Counted from the first letter of the stretch, positions 47,583 to 56,985 are shown. The stretch is 64,000 nucleotides of DNA from Candidatus Methylomirabilota bacterium (GCA_035709005.1 DASTFB010000087.1:292507-356506); one strand, 5' to 3'. The notes: a model not told the origin generated them from the letters alone. Made by a program: numbers and translations.

Positions 47583-48524
47583 TCACACCTTGATCTTGGC
47601 GATCCGCCAGATGATGGTGAATCCGATGGCCTCGAGGGCGAGGCCGACCATGATCATCGTCGACCCGTAAGGCGACTTCAGGGCCGGGGTGAAGTAATTA
47701 GGGTCGACGAGCAGGAGGAGCAGCGCCAGGCCGACGGGGCTGAACCCCACGACGATGGCCGCCCACCGTTGCTGGGCCGAGATCACGCGCGCGTGGCTCA
47801 GCAGCTTGTACCGCTCGCGGATGACCTCGCTCAACCGGTCCAGCGTCTCGGCCAGGTTGCCGCCGGAGGCGCGCTGGATCCGGAGGGCGGTACAGAAGAA
47901 CCGTACGTCCTCGGTCGGCATGCGCTGCGCAAGCTTCTCCAGGGCCTCGCCGGGCTCCAGCCCGAGCCGGATCTCCTCGAACACCCGCTTCAGCTCCTGG
48001 CCGACGGGATCGGGCATCTCGTCACCGACGAGCTGGATGCTCCCGGCCAGGGCGTGACCGGCGCGGATGGCGCGGCTCATCATCTCCAGTGCCTCCGGAA
48101 ACTGCTCGGAGAAGCGCCGTACGCGGTGCCGCCGCAAGTACAGGAGATAGAGCACCGGAAGCGCACCGCCGATCAGCCCGAGGAGCAGGGACCACTGCGC
48201 GCCCCCGAGCCTCACGGCGCCGACGACGCCGCCCAGCGCCGCGAACACGGCGATCATCGTCACGACGCGGGGAGCGGCGTCCCGGCGCCCGGCTTGCTCG
48301 ACGAGCCTCGTCAACCGGGCGTACAGCTCGGTGCGGCTCAACAGGCTCACCAGGCCCCGGCGCTGCGCCTGGGAGTCCTGGACGACTCCCGTCCATTGCT
48401 CGGTCGGCTCGGCGGCAGCAACGAGTCGCTCGCGGACCCGCCGCCGCACCCCGGCTGCCCACCACCCCCCGAGCACGAGGCTGAACACCCCGATGAAGAC
48501 CAGGATCGCGATCGCCGCGGCCAT
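47583..48524 (-). CDS. tadB: Tad pilus inner-membrane platform protein TadB
   Basis: 313 residues with the F domain EQFPEALEMMSRAIRAGHALAG and RMPTEDVRFFCTALRIQRASGGNLAETL, flanked by membrane helices at both ends. Its start overlaps the tadA stop by 1 nt (TGATG). Works with TadC as the platform driven by TadA. Confidence 0.93.
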   Translation of the reverse strand: MAAAIAILVFIGVFSLVLGGWWAAGVRRRVRERLVAAAEPTEQWTGVVQDSQAQRRGLVSLLSRTELYARLTRLVEQAGRRDAAPRVVTMIAVFAALGGVVGAVRLGGAQWSLLLGLIGGALPVLYLLYLRRHRVRRFSEQFPEALEMMSRAIRAGHALAGSIQLVGDEMPDPVGQELKRVFEEIRLGLEPGEALEKLAQRMPTEDVRFFCTALRIQRASGGNLAETLDRLSEVIRERYKLLSHARVISAQQRWAAIVVGFSPVGLALLLLLVDPNYFTPALKSPYGSTMIMVGLALEAIGFTIIWRIAKIKV

Positions 48525-49900
48525 CAGCGCACCGCCTGCCGGCGCGAAGGGTCGAAAAGCTCGGGACCGAGGTTGATTCCGGCCTGGAGCAGGCGCTCGC
48601 TGAACTTCGGGCGAACGCCCGTGGCCCGGTGAAAGCCGCGCACCCGGCCCTCCTCGTCGATGCCCTGCTGCTCGAAGGTGAAGATATCCTGGGTCGTCAC
48701 CACGGCCTCCTCCATGCCGGTCACCTCGGTCACCCGCACGACCTTGCGCGTGCCGTCGCTGAGGCGCGCGACGTGGACGGTCATGTCCAGCGCCGCCGCG
48801 ATATACTCGCGGATCGCCCGCACCGGAGGCGCGACGCCCGAGAGCAGCACCATCGTCTCGAGCCGCGACAGCGCATCGCGCGTGGAGTTGGCGTGCACCG
48901 TCGACAGTGAGCCGTCGTGCCCGGTATTCATGGCCTGGAGCATGTCCAGCACCTCGGAGCCACGGACCTCACCGATCACGATGCGGTCCGGGCGCATCCG
49001 GAGCGCGTTGCGCACGAGGTCTCGCTGGGTCACGGCGCCCGAGCCTTCCATGTTGGGAGGACGGGTCTCCAGTCGCACCACGTGCTCCTGCTGGAGCTGC
49101 AATTCCGCGGAGTCCTCGATCGTGACGATGCGCTCCGTGTTGGGAATGGCATTGGAGAGCACGTTCAGGAACGTCGTCTTGCCAGCGCCGGTCCCGCCGG
49201 AGATCAGGATGTTGAGCCGGGCCCGCACGGCCGCGCTGAGCAGCTCGGCCAGGGTCGGCGTCAACGTCCCGAACTCGATGAGGTCGGGCATCCGGTAGGG
49301 ATCGGCCGAGAAGCGCCGGATGGAGAGCACCGGCCCGTCGAGCGCCAGCGGGGGGATGATGGCGTTGACGCGCGAGCCGTCGGGCAGCCGGGCATCCACC
49401 ATGGGCGAGGCCTCGTCGACCCGGCGCCCCACCCGCGACACGATGCGCTCGATGATCTGGAGCAGGTGGGCGTCGTTGCGGAAGATCACCTCGGTGCTCT
49501 CGAGCTTGCCCCGGCGCTCGACGTAGACATGTTGGGGCCCGTTGACGAGGATGTCCGACACCGTGGGATCGCGCATGAGCGGCTCGATCGGTCCGAGGCC
49601 GAAGGTCTCGTGCGAGACTTCCTGGACGATCCGTTCCCGCTCCTGGCGGCTGAGCGGTGTGACCTCTGCCTCCAGCATGCCCTCGACGATGCGGCGGATC
49701 TGGAGCTGCACGGTCTCGGGCGAGATCAGCTCCAGCTTGGCCAGGTCGAGTTGCTCGATGAGCTGCCGATGGACCCGGGCCTTCAGCTCGTTGTATTCCA
49801 CGTCGACGCGCCGTGCCGGCTCGGGCCGGGGGGCCGCCTCGACAGTTCCGTTGCCGTTGGGTGACTTGACCGCCTCGGGCTTTCGCTGAAACAGAGCCAT
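48524..49900 (-). CDS. tadA: Tad pilus assembly ATPase TadA/CpaF
   Basis: A 458-residue secretion ATPase of the VirB11/PulE superfamily. It has [22 protein letters not shown], Walker [11 protein letters not shown] (about 235-243), Asp box [10 protein letters not shown], Walker [17 protein letters not shown] and the His box [10 protein letters not shown]. It powers Flp pilus polymerisation. ATG 49900 follows GGGAGG and overlaps the tadZ stop. Confidence 0.95.
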   Translation of the reverse strand: MALFQRKPEAVKSPNGNGTVEAAPRPEPARRVDVEYNELKARVHRQLIEQLDLAKLELISPETVQLQIRRIVEGMLEAEVTPLSRQERERIVQEVSHETFGLGPIEPLMRDPTVSDILVNGPQHVYVERRGKLESTEVIFRNDAHLLQIIERIVSRVGRRVDEASPMVDARLPDGSRVNAIIPPLALDGPVLSIRRFSADPYRMPDLIEFGTLTPTLAELLSAAVRARLNILISGGTGAGKTTFLNVLSNAIPNTERIVTIEDSAELQLQQEHVVRLETRPPNMEGSGAVTQRDLVRNALRMRPDRIVIGEVRGSEVLDMLQAMNTGHDGSLSTVHANSTRDALSRLETMVLLSGVAPPVRAIREYIAAALDMTVHVARLSDGTRKVVRVTEVTGMEEAVVTTQDIFTFEQQGIDEEGRVRGFHRATGVRPKFSERLLQAGINLGPELFDPSRRQAVR

Positions 49901-51108
49901 CAGCTCCCTCCCGCCGAGCCCTTCGGGCTCCAGGCCAGGCGCAGCAAAGATGCCCGCTTGGGCGTGGTGGTTTCCCTGGGCACGCCCGTCTCGACCGCAT
50001 CGCACAGTCGGCGCAGGCTGACCGCGATCCTCGACCGAGGGGACGCCTTCACGACGGGGTGTCCCTGATCGATGGCAGAGACGACCGCCGCGTAGTCATT
50101 GGGGATCGTCCAGAAGATCGGCGTGTCGAGGGCGCGCCGGGCGTCCTTCAGCGTCACGTCGTTGCCAGTGCCGTCGCGCATGACCACGGCCCGGACCTTC
50201 CGGGTGTCGACGCCGAGATGCCGGAACGCCATGAGCCCGGCCGCGCTCGACCTCAGGGCGGCGATATTGGGACCGGTGAGAAACAGGATGGTGTCGGACG
50301 CCTCCAGCGCCGCGATCGTTCCGGCATCGAAGTCGTGGCGCAGATCGAGCACGACGTGGTCGAAGTGGCATCTGAGGATCTCGATCATCGCCCTGACCTG
50401 CTCGGCGCCGAGCTGCGCGCCGGCCGGGCGCAGCGGTCCGGCCAGCACCAGCAGGCCGCTCTGGTGCCGGCTCAGCAGGCCCTGGAGGAACGACTCGTCC
50501 AGCCGGCCGATATTCTCGAGCGCGTCACGGACGGAATAGGTGGGGCGTAGATCGAGGAACGTCGCCACGTCCGACGGGCAGGTGTGCAGCTCCACCAGCA
50601 GCACCCGGCTCTTCGGCCGCTCCACCAGACACACGGCGAGGTTGACGGCCAGCGTGGTGGCCCCCAGGCCGCCCTTGGTGGCGTAGACCGAGGTGACCCG
50701 AGCGACTGGCCGCTGCAGAGGGCTGCCGCGCCGCACTCGGAGCACCTTGTCCAGCGCGCCGACCACCTCGGCGCGCTCGACCGGCCGCCGCAAGAACTCC
50801 AGGGCGCCCGCCCGGATGGCCTGGATCACGAAGTCGGCCGAGGTCACCGGCCCCATGGCCAGGACCGCGGCCTCGGGCACGGCCCGGACGAGTCCTTCGA
50901 TCGAGGTCGTGTCCGGGCCGACTTCCACGAACACGACATCGACCTGGTGGGTGGCCAGGGTCAGGAGCGCCTGGGAGAGATCCCGGTATTCCGCCACCAG
51001 GTGCAGCGACGGGATCTCGGCCAGCAGTCGCCGAGTCGACGCCCGGCACTGATCGTCGGAATCGATGATGACGGTCCGCAGCAGTGACGGCATCGATCGC
51101 GCGCTCAT
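49900..51108 (-). CDS. tadZ: Tad pilus localisation ATPase TadZ/CpaE
   Basis: 402 residues: an atypical receiver (about 10-125) in which the phosphoacceptor site reads VFVEVGPD rather than LxD, then a MinD/ParA-like ATPase (about 135-370) with the deviant Walker [10 protein letters not shown], as is usual in CpaE/TadZ. It targets the pilus machine, often to a cell pole. It overlaps the secretin gene and tadA by a few nucleotides on either side. Confidence 0.92.
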   Translation of the reverse strand: MSARSMPSLLRTVIIDSDDQCRASTRRLLAEIPSLHLVAEYRDLSQALLTLATHQVDVVFVEVGPDTTSIEGLVRAVPEAAVLAMGPVTSADFVIQAIRAGALEFLRRPVERAEVVGALDKVLRVRRGSPLQRPVARVTSVYATKGGLGATTLAVNLAVCLVERPKSRVLLVELHTCPSDVATFLDLRPTYSVRDALENIGRLDESFLQGLLSRHQSGLLVLAGPLRPAGAQLGAEQVRAMIEILRCHFDHVVLDLRHDFDAGTIAALEASDTILFLTGPNIAALRSSAAGLMAFRHLGVDTRKVRAVVMRDGTGNDVTLKDARRALDTPIFWTIPNDYAAVVSAIDQGHPVVKASPRSRIAVSLRRLCDAVETGVPRETTTPKRASLLRLAWSPKGSAGGS

Positions 51109-52508
51109 TTGGCCAGGTTGCTCTTGCCGAAGGGCCGGTTCACGACCTCACCGACGCCCGGCACGCCCGGCGCCAGAGTGAACTCTTTCCGTTCGTCCTC
51201 GCGCAGCTCCATGAGCTTGGTCGGATCCGGCGCCGCGGCCGACCCTGCAGGAGGAGTCTTGATCAGCTTGACGGTAACCAGGAAGAGCAGTTCCGTCTCG
51301 TTGTTCTGGAAGCGCGTGCTCCGGAACAGCGCGCCGAGGATGGGAAGGTCGCCGAGCAAGGGGACCTTTCCGACGGACTGCCGCACCTCGTTGTTGATCA
51401 ATCCGGCGATGGCGAACGACTCACCGTCCTTGACGGTCACGTTGGTGAACGCCTCGTTCTTGCGGATGACGGGAATGGAAAAGCCGAAGGCCACGAGCCC
51501 CTGGCTGAAGTCGAGGCTCGAGACCTCGGGCCGGATCTTCAGGCTGATGGTCTCGCCGTCCTCGATCACCGGTGTGAAGAGGAGGCCGATCCCGAACTCC
51601 TTGAACTCGATCGTGAGGGCGTTAGCCTGCTGGCCCACGGGGAATGGGAACTCGCCGCCCGACAGGAACTTCGCCTCCTTGCCGCTCTGAGTGATGATGT
51701 TCGGCTTCGCCAGGGTCCGCAGTAAGTTCCGCTCGGCCAGGGCCTGGACCATTCCGGCGTAGTCGCGCCGGCCGGAGGCCAGGAAGAAGCCGCTGCCGCC
51801 CTGCGGCGACGTGAAGAGGAAGTCCGGCGTGCTGCGGCCGGTGGGGCTTCCGCCGGACGTCACCACGCCCAGCGATCCCGCCGGAGGGAAGAAGGGCAGG
51901 CCCGGGAACAGACCGCCCTGCAGGGTCGAGCCGAGGGCCCGGATGCTGAAGCCCAACTCGCGCAGCGCCTCCCGGGCGACCTCGGCCACGTGGACCTGGA
52001 GCATCACCTGCTGGGGCTTGACCTGGGCCACCGAGAGCAGGTTGACCACCTTGCCCTTGGGAACGAAGACGGAAGCGACCTCGGCGGCGCCGGCGATGAG
52101 GTGGTCGTTGGAGACGCTGCCTTTCAAGATGACGGCATCCTGAGCCGGGTGGACCTGGATCTCGTCTCTCGGCGCGATCTGCTTCAACCGCTCCGCCAGG
52201 AGCGCCAGGTCGGTCTGGACGACGAGGTCGAAGAACAGCGTGCGATTTGGGTAGAAGACGACGAGCGACGTCACCCCGGCGGACTTGCCGTTGATCAGGA
52301 TCTGATTCGGGGTGATGACGAACACGTCGGCGATGTTGGGGTTCGTGACGGACACCCGGGTGAAGGGCTCTTTCAGGTCGATCACCTGGGACTTGCCGAT
52401 CGTCACATCGACGCGGACCATGCGCGAGTCCTGAGACCACGCCGGCGTCCAGAGCGCCAGAAGAAATGCCAGAGTCGCCAATCTCAAAAGGATCTTCACG
52501 ACATTCAC
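51105..52508 (-). CDS. rcpA: Tad pilus outer-membrane secretin RcpA/CpaC
   Basis: About 467 residues: signal peptide (ending AWSQD), N0-like domain (GKSQVIDLKEPFTRVSVTNP; ILINGKSAGVTSLVVF), a BON-like N1 domain (LKGSVSNDHLIAGAAEVASV), then the secretin core (KFLSGGEFPFPV; GIGLLFTPVI; VGKVPLLGDLPILGALF). It forms the outer-membrane channel. GTG 52508 overlaps the cpaB stop (GTGA); GTG 52499 with AGAGG upstream is an equally good start. Confidence 0.93.
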   Translation of the reverse strand: MNVVKILLRLATLAFLLALWTPAWSQDSRMVRVDVTIGKSQVIDLKEPFTRVSVTNPNIADVFVITPNQILINGKSAGVTSLVVFYPNRTLFFDLVVQTDLALLAERLKQIAPRDEIQVHPAQDAVILKGSVSNDHLIAGAAEVASVFVPKGKVVNLLSVAQVKPQQVMLQVHVAEVAREALRELGFSIRALGSTLQGGLFPGLPFFPPAGSLGVVTSGGSPTGRSTPDFLFTSPQGGSGFFLASGRRDYAGMVQALAERNLLRTLAKPNIITQSGKEAKFLSGGEFPFPVGQQANALTIEFKEFGIGLLFTPVIEDGETISLKIRPEVSSLDFSQGLVAFGFSIPVIRKNEAFTNVTVKDGESFAIAGLINNEVRQSVGKVPLLGDLPILGALFRSTRFQNNETELLFLVTVKLIKTPPAGSAAAPDPTKLMELREDERKEFTLAPGVPGVGEVVNRPFGKSNLAK

Positions 52509-53422
52509 CTCTTCTGTTCGTCTTTCTCCACCCACGTCTCGCCCTTGCGCACGAACACCTGCTCGCTGGGCTTCCCGGAGCGAATGACGGCAACGGTGTG
52601 AACCTCGATCTTGGGGACCGGAAGCGGGGCGCTGACCACCGCCGGAGCCGGGGTTAGCCGCGGCCGTGCTTTGGCTCTGGTTCTGGTCGCCAGGGGCTTC
52701 GCCGGCGGCGCCGAGGTGCCGATCAGCGTCTCCCGGGTCGCGCCCGTCGTCTGCACGACCCCCTCATCCCGGAGGTTGCGCATCCCGATCGTCAGCTTTC
52801 CCTCGTTCTGGGCCAGGGCCAGGCGCTCGGCCTGATCGGGAGTGAGCGCCAGCGTGACCGTCGTCACCGAGACTGGCCGGTTGTCCCGCATCTCCACGGC
52901 CTGGCCGGCGGCCAGCACGGCCACGTCCTGCAGGATCAGCTTGGCAATCCGGTCTTGCCGATTCGCGGCCCTCGGCATGCTCACGAAGACGTCCACGCGG
53001 CTATTCGGCAGGACGAAGCCGCTTTCCTTGATGGCGTCGTCCACCTTGATGGTGATGGCCCGCTGACCGACGGGCACCAGCATCGGCATGATGCCGCCCT
53101 TGCCGGAGAGCTGGGGCGCCAGCTTGCCCTCGAGCAGGGGTTCACCGGCGACGATCGAGCTGCGAACGACGCGGCCCTCGGCGTCGGCCAGGCTCCGGAT
53201 GGCCCCCGGAGGGACCGTGGGCTTGGGCCAGGGCACGAGCCTCACGTGCTTGCTGGTGATGGTCTCGGCGAGGTCCATGTTCACCGCCGCGACGAGGATC
53301 TGTTCGGTCGGCTGCTGCTGGTTGGCCTGGGCGACATTGACGACGACGCGATAGACGAGCAGGCTCGCGGCCAGCCCGATGACCGACGCGAGCACCAGCA
53401 CAATGATCAGGCGTCTTTTCAT
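52505..53422 (-). CDS. cpaB: Tad pilus assembly protein CpaB/RcpC
   Basis: 305 residues: an N-terminal TM (about 5-27), then a SAF/RcpC domain (ILVAAVNMDLAETITSKHV; VRSSIVAGEPLLEGKL; RAITIKVDDAIKESGFVLP NSRVDVFV split across strands) and a Pro/Arg-rich linker before the C-terminal strand EVHTVAVIRSGK. CpaB associates with the secretin in the periplasm and may bind peptidoglycan. ATG 53422 follows AGGAGCC. Confidence 0.92.
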   Translation of the reverse strand: MKRRLIIVLVLASVIGLAASLLVYRVVVNVAQANQQQPTEQILVAAVNMDLAETITSKHVRLVPWPKPTVPPGAIRSLADAEGRVVRSSIVAGEPLLEGKLAPQLSGKGGIMPMLVPVGQRAITIKVDDAIKESGFVLPNSRVDVFVSMPRAANRQDRIAKLILQDVAVLAAGQAVEMRDNRPVSVTTVTLALTPDQAERLALAQNEGKLTIGMRNLRDEGVVQTTGATRETLIGTSAPPAKPLATRTRAKARPRLTPAPAVVSAPLPVPKIEVHTVAVIRSGKPSEQVFVRKGETWVEKDEQKR

Positions 53423-53432
53423 GACATGGCTC

Positions 53433-53849
53433 CTACTCAAACCTCATCACGGCGGCCTCGGTGATGTTGACGGTGCCCAGGGCCGCGTCGAGGATGGGGA
53501 GAATACTCGTAAAGGGCACGGACACGGTGGCAGTCACCGGAGATCCGGGCAGACAAGGCGCGGCGCACGTCACCGAGCGGCTGGCCCCGGCCGAGAGATT
53601 CAACCCGGTGAGCATCGCGTCGATCTCGGCTTCCGCAGGCGCCGGGTTGAAGGCATCGCCCGTCAGGGTCGGTGTGCGAACACCGATCCGGGCGCCTTCC
53701 CGGGCGGCCGCGTTGACGATACTCGCCGTGAGCCAGGCGCGGCTGGCCTCGACGACGCCGAACATGATCAGGAACAGCATCGGCAGGGTGAAGAGGAGCT
53801 CCACCGTCGATGAGCCCCGCTGGCCGTTGCGCGCTCGAACTTCGTTCAT
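53433..53849 (-). CDS. tadE: TadE-like minor pseudopilin
   Basis: 138 residues. RGSSTVELLFTLPMLFLIMFGVVEASRAWL is split here as RGSSTVELL then the TM core; Glu at +5 after the cleavage site is the TadE/F hallmark. The periplasmic domain has a Cys pair (TCAAPCLPG). It lies 10 nt upstream of cpaB. Probably processed by the prepilin peptidase at 38.7-39.4 kb. Confidence 0.88.
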   Translation of the reverse strand: MNEVRARNGQRGSSTVELLFTLPMLFLIMFGVVEASRAWLTASIVNAAAREGARIGVRTPTLTGDAFNPAPAEAEIDAMLTGLNLSAGASRSVTCAAPCLPGSPVTATVSVPFTSILPILDAALGTVNITEAAVMRFE

Positions 53850-53910
53850 AGTGAAGGCTCGGCGTGGGGGCCCGATGGGGCCGCCCACGCGTTGCCGAAC
53901 GGTGGTCCTC

Positions 53911-54099
53911 TTAGGAGCCACCGACGCCCGGGACATTGGCCAGTACCGTGGTGAACGCGGTGACCAGCGCTCCCTGGACCGGCGTCACGAGCAGGCCGCC
54001 GATCGTGGCCAGCACGGCAACCCAGATGACCCACTCGGGGAGCTCCGCCCCCGACTCATCGCGAACCCAATCGAGAACGAATCGCAGCATGCTCAACAT
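53911..54099 (-). CDS. flp: Flp-type major pilin
   Basis: 62 residues. A short leader (MLSMLRFVLDWVRDESG) is followed by AELPEWVIWVAVLATIGG, matching the Flp rule: Gly before the cleavage site, Glu at mature position 5 and an aromatic residue at 6 (Trp here instead of the common Tyr). ATG 54099 follows GGAGG. It is the likely filament subunit and the only flp copy in the window. Confidence 0.85.
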   Translation of the reverse strand: MLSMLRFVLDWVRDESGAELPEWVIWVAVLATIGGLLVTPVQGALVTAFTTVLANVPGVGGS

Positions 54100-54195
54100 T
54101 TGTCATTCCTCCGCTCATTGAATAGATAGATTCAAGACTCCAACAACAGCTTCGTCTCTGCCGACTCGCCACCCCGTCCTATCACCCCCTTGACC

Positions 54196-54447
54196 TCACT
54201 CCTCGATGCGGTACGCCAGCACCTCGGCAAATCCCTGGATCTCCAGCGCCACCATCGCCTCCGCCGCTCGCTGATGCGGCACGCGCAGCACGACGCTCGG
54301 TGTTCGGCGCAGCTGGTGCCCGCGGCCCACCACTTCCGCCGGGATCCCCAGCGGCTCGAGAATTTCCACGATTCTCGTTACCTCCTCCGCCTCCGACTCC
54401 AGGCTCACTACCAGAAACGTGCCGGCATCCGGGCTTCTCTCGCTCAT
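54196..54447 (-). CDS. Small soluble protein upstream of flp, unknown function
   Basis: 83 residues, alpha/beta (FLVVSLESEAEEVTRIVEILEP; GIPAEVVGRGHQLRRT; HQRAAEAMVALEIQGFAEV). It may be an ACT- or DUF2007-like small ligand-binding fold, but I cannot assign it. ATG 54447 is chosen since GAGGG precedes it and a -24/-12 promoter lies at 54514-54530; the frame is open to 54525. It is probably the first gene of the pilus transcription unit. Confidence 0.6.
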   Translation of the reverse strand: MSERSPDAGTFLVVSLESEAEEVTRIVEILEPLGIPAEVVGRGHQLRRTPSVVLRVPHQRAAEAMVALEIQGFAEVLAYRIEE

Positions 54448-54513
54448 CCCTCGCACCCACTTTAGGTATTGAAGCCGGCACTGCGCTGTTACGCCGGTCG
54501 CGTCGGCGGTAGG

Positions 54514-54530
54514 TGCATCTCTCAAGCCAA
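54514..54530 (-). promoter_or_regulatory. Candidate sigma-54 promoter of the tad cluster
   Basis: On the minus strand TTGGCTTGAGAGATGCA has GG and GC separated by exactly 10 nt, with TTGGC at -24 and ATGCA at -12. Transcription would start near 54503 and run into the small gene at 54447 and flp. Match to consensus is good at -24 and moderate at -12. Confidence 0.45.
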
Positions 54531-54603
54531 TCGCGCCGGCGTCGCTGGGGTTGGGGAAGTGCGCGATTCACAAGGCCCCGAACGAGGGCAGCGGGGAACG
54601 ACA

Positions 54604-54639
54604 CGTGGCCGGCCACGGGGGTCTATTCAAAACTGAATA
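54604..54639. promoter_or_regulatory. Two adjacent palindromes upstream of the tad sigma-54 promoter
   Basis: CGTGGCCGGCCACG (54604-54617) is a perfect 14-bp palindrome. TATTCA-N4-TGAATA (54624-54639) follows 6 nt later in an AT-rich patch. Both lie about 75-110 nt upstream of the -24 box, the usual place for an enhancer-binding protein site. Confidence 0.45.
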
Positions 54640-54693
54640 ACCAGAATCGGTTCAGGCGGCCCGGCGCTGGGAGCTATCCTCAGCGATTTCGCG

Positions 54694-54714
54694 TCGACTT
54701 CCGCTGGAAGTCGA
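54694..54714. promoter_or_regulatory. 9-bp inverted repeat in the tad regulatory region
   Basis: TCGACTTCC and GGAAGTCGA are exact reverse complements with a 3-nt spacer. It lies 150 nt downstream of the sigma-54 activator gene (minus strand), so it could be the terminator hairpin of that gene or a third activator site. There is no U-tract. Confidence 0.4.
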
Positions 54715-54862
54715 GCACATCGGGCGCGTCGCTTCCGATATTCATCGCGGGGCAGGCCCGAATCGATTTCGCATAACCTTTCCGCGAACAGCCCTGCCGA
54801 GGCGGACGGACTGCGTGAAGAGTGCCGGGACGTGGGTACAGACGGGGCGAAGACGGGGCGGC

Positions 54863-56329
54863 TCAGCCGCCGAGGCCGTGCTGCTTGGTCTTGCGAGCGA
54901 CGGTCGCCTGTCCGACCCCGAGATGGCGGGCGGCCTTGGCCTGCGTTCCGTAGCGGCGCAGGGCCTCGCGGAGGATGTGAGCCTCCACCTGCCGAAGCGC
55001 CTGTCGGAGATTCAGCCCTTCAATGCCCGGAGCTGCTGCCGCCGAACCCGTCCCACAGCTCGCGATCTCGCGGGGCAGGTCACTCACGTCGATGGTTGCA
55101 CCTTTGACGAGGATGCTGAGGCTTTCGACGAGGTTCCAGAGCTCGCGGACGTTCCCGGGAAAGACGTAGCGGCAGAGCGCCTGCATGGCCTCGCCTGTAA
55201 AGGTCTTCTTCGCGCCCAGGCGTCGGGCTAGCTGTTCCTGCATCATGTCGACGAGGTCCGGAATGTCCTCAGGATGCTCGCGAAGCGGTGGGATCGGGAC
55301 GACCAGAATGTGGAGTCGGTAGAAGAGGTCCCTGCGGAACGTGCCTTCCTCCATCATCTTGCCCAGGTCCCGGTTCGTCGCGGTCAGGATGCGGACGTCC
55401 GGACGCCTGGCCTCGCTCCCGCCCACCGGCCAGACCTCGCCCGTGTCCAGAAACCGCAGGAGCTTCACCTGCAGGCTCAACGGCAGGTCACCGACCTCAT
55501 CCAGGACGAGCGTGCCGCGGTGCGCAAGATTGATGACCCCTAGCCGGCCCCGAGAGTCGGCGCCGGTGAATGCGCCCTTCGCATAGCCGAAGAGTTCCGC
55601 CTCCAGCAGCCCTTCCGGGATCGCCCCACAATTCACCACATGGAAGGGTCCGTCCCGACGGGGGGAGGCGTCGTGGATCAGCCTGGCGAAGACGTTCTTG
55701 CCCGTTCCCGTCTCTCCGAGGAGTAGCACGGGCGAGTTGACGGCGGCGCACTGCAGGGCGAGGTCATGGACGGCCTGGATCGCTTCACTTCCGATCACCA
55801 GGGTGGCCGTCTCGTTTGCCGGAGATTCCGCGCGGCGCATGTCGGTCCAGTCGGCACTGGTCGTCCGGTCCGAGGGCCGCAGCCTGCTCACGAGTTGGCC
55901 CAGGCCGGTCACGTCGCGCAGGAAGACCACGACCTGATCACTTCCCGGAACGGCGAGCGGCTTGGCCGTGACAAGGAGCTTGCGTCCCTCGATCCTGTGG
56001 GTTCGCGTGACTTCGGCCCGTCGGGTCACGGCCTCCGCGATGAATGCCGATGCGAAGGGGGCGTCGAAGAAGGTCTCATGGATGCTGCGTCCGAGAAGCA
56101 CCCCACGCTCGCTGCCGACGAGCTTTGCGGCCGCCTGATTGACCTGGAGGATGATGCCTCCTCGGGACACGACCAGGATGCCGTCCGAAACGCCTTCGAG
56201 GATCGCATGGACAAAGTTGGCGCCTGGCTCGCCGGCCTCGCCGACGGCCGGAACCGCATAGGAGTGCGGTCCGCCGTTGGTTCCCTTCACGACTCGCGCC
56301 TCCGCTCGGCTGCAGATATCACTGGGCAC
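54863..56329 (-). CDS. PAS-AAA-HTH sigma-54 transcriptional activator
   Basis: 488 residues: PAS domain (about 38-150; AILEGVSDGILVVSRGG, IHETFF), AAA+ domain (about 180-410) with GETGTGKN near 204, GAFTGA and LVLDEVGDLP, and a C-terminal Fis-like HTH (AARHLGVGQATVARKTKQ). Sensing is through PAS rather than a receiver, so it is not a two-component regulator. The GTG at 56329 is the start. It is immediately upstream of the palindrome-rich region and the pilus genes and is their likely activator. Confidence 0.92.
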   Translation of the reverse strand: MPSDICSRAEARVVKGTNGGPHSYAVPAVGEAGEPGANFVHAILEGVSDGILVVSRGGIILQVNQAAAKLVGSERGVLLGRSIHETFFDAPFASAFIAEAVTRRAEVTRTHRIEGRKLLVTAKPLAVPGSDQVVVFLRDVTGLGQLVSRLRPSDRTTSADWTDMRRAESPANETATLVIGSEAIQAVHDLALQCAAVNSPVLLLGETGTGKNVFARLIHDASPRRDGPFHVVNCGAIPEGLLEAELFGYAKGAFTGADSRGRLGVINLAHRGTLVLDEVGDLPLSLQVKLLRFLDTGEVWPVGGSEARRPDVRILTATNRDLGKMMEEGTFRRDLFYRLHILVVPIPPLREHPEDIPDLVDMMQEQLARRLGAKKTFTGEAMQALCRYVFPGNVRELWNLVESLSILVKGATIDVSDLPREIASCGTGSAAAAPGIEGLNLRQALRQVEAHILREALRRYGTQAKAARHLGVGQATVARKTKQHGLGG

Positions 56330-56985
56330 ATGACGAACGTAGGGTCAGCCTTCCACGCCGTCAAGTACCTTTCGATCCTGCTGCTACCTACAGGTGGTTA
56401 CCTTGACTCACTACCCGCGTGGAGCGAACTGTGTTTGACACTCTTGGGTCCTATGCTGCGCGTGGAGCCAGTCGTGTTTGACGCTTTTCGATCCTGATGC
56501 CGGTGTGGCCGGCTCCATGATCCCGCGCGCGAGGCCATGGCCCGCATCGCCGAACGCCACCGGCGACTCGTAGCCTCAGAAGCGCTGCCGCGACCACGAA
56601 CCGATGGTGGCGGAGGGCGGCGAAGGGTGCGCAACGACAATCGCGGCCCTGGTGTCGCCGGTTCTTCGGCAGCGCAGCCGGCCATGGCGGAGGCATCCCA
56701 AGCCGGCACCAGACCCGTTCCCCATCTGCGGGGCGCCGGCCGTGCGCTTGGCGCCTGCCCTGGCATCTGGAGGAGAACCAGCACCCGGGTCAGGGCACCC
56801 ATCGAACCCGAGCCTCCCGAGAGCGCATGTTGGCGGAGACCGTGAGGCAGACCCACCCCCCCGTCAATGCACCGGTCTGCTGAAAAAAATACCCGGGGCT
56901 GCTGCCACCTGTCACAGGGCCCCTACAATTGCTTCAAATGTTGGTGGGTTTGGCCCTCTGCTGTGCGACTTTTTGATCGCGCACT
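56330..56985. other. Intergenic region between divergent regulators
   Basis: 656 nt between the PAS-type activator (minus) and the receiver-AraC regulator (plus). Frames here lack recognisable domains. It contains a two-copy 42-nt direct repeat at 56416-56500 and must contain promoters for both regulators, but no confident -35/-10 or -24/-12 pair was found. Confidence 0.5.
56416..56500. repeat. Imperfect 42-nt tandem direct repeat, two copies
   Basis: Unit 1 (56416-56456) and unit 2 (56459-56500) both begin CGCGTGGAGC, share GTGTTTGAC in the middle and end with a TCCT-ATGC block. The similarity is interrupted by small changes. It could be a duplicated operator or an old insertion-sequence end; no transposase is present. 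Confidence 0.55.

Noticed and set aside
54140..54175. GGTGGCGAGTCGGCA just upstream of flp as a second sigma-54 promoter
   Set aside because: The 10-nt spacing can be forced only with a poor -24 element; the site at 54514-54530 fits better.
56950..56985. TGGCCCTCTGCTGTGC upstream of the receiver-AraC gene as a sigma-54 promoter
   Set aside because: GG and GC are separated by 11 nt rather than 10, which is not tolerated by sigma-54.
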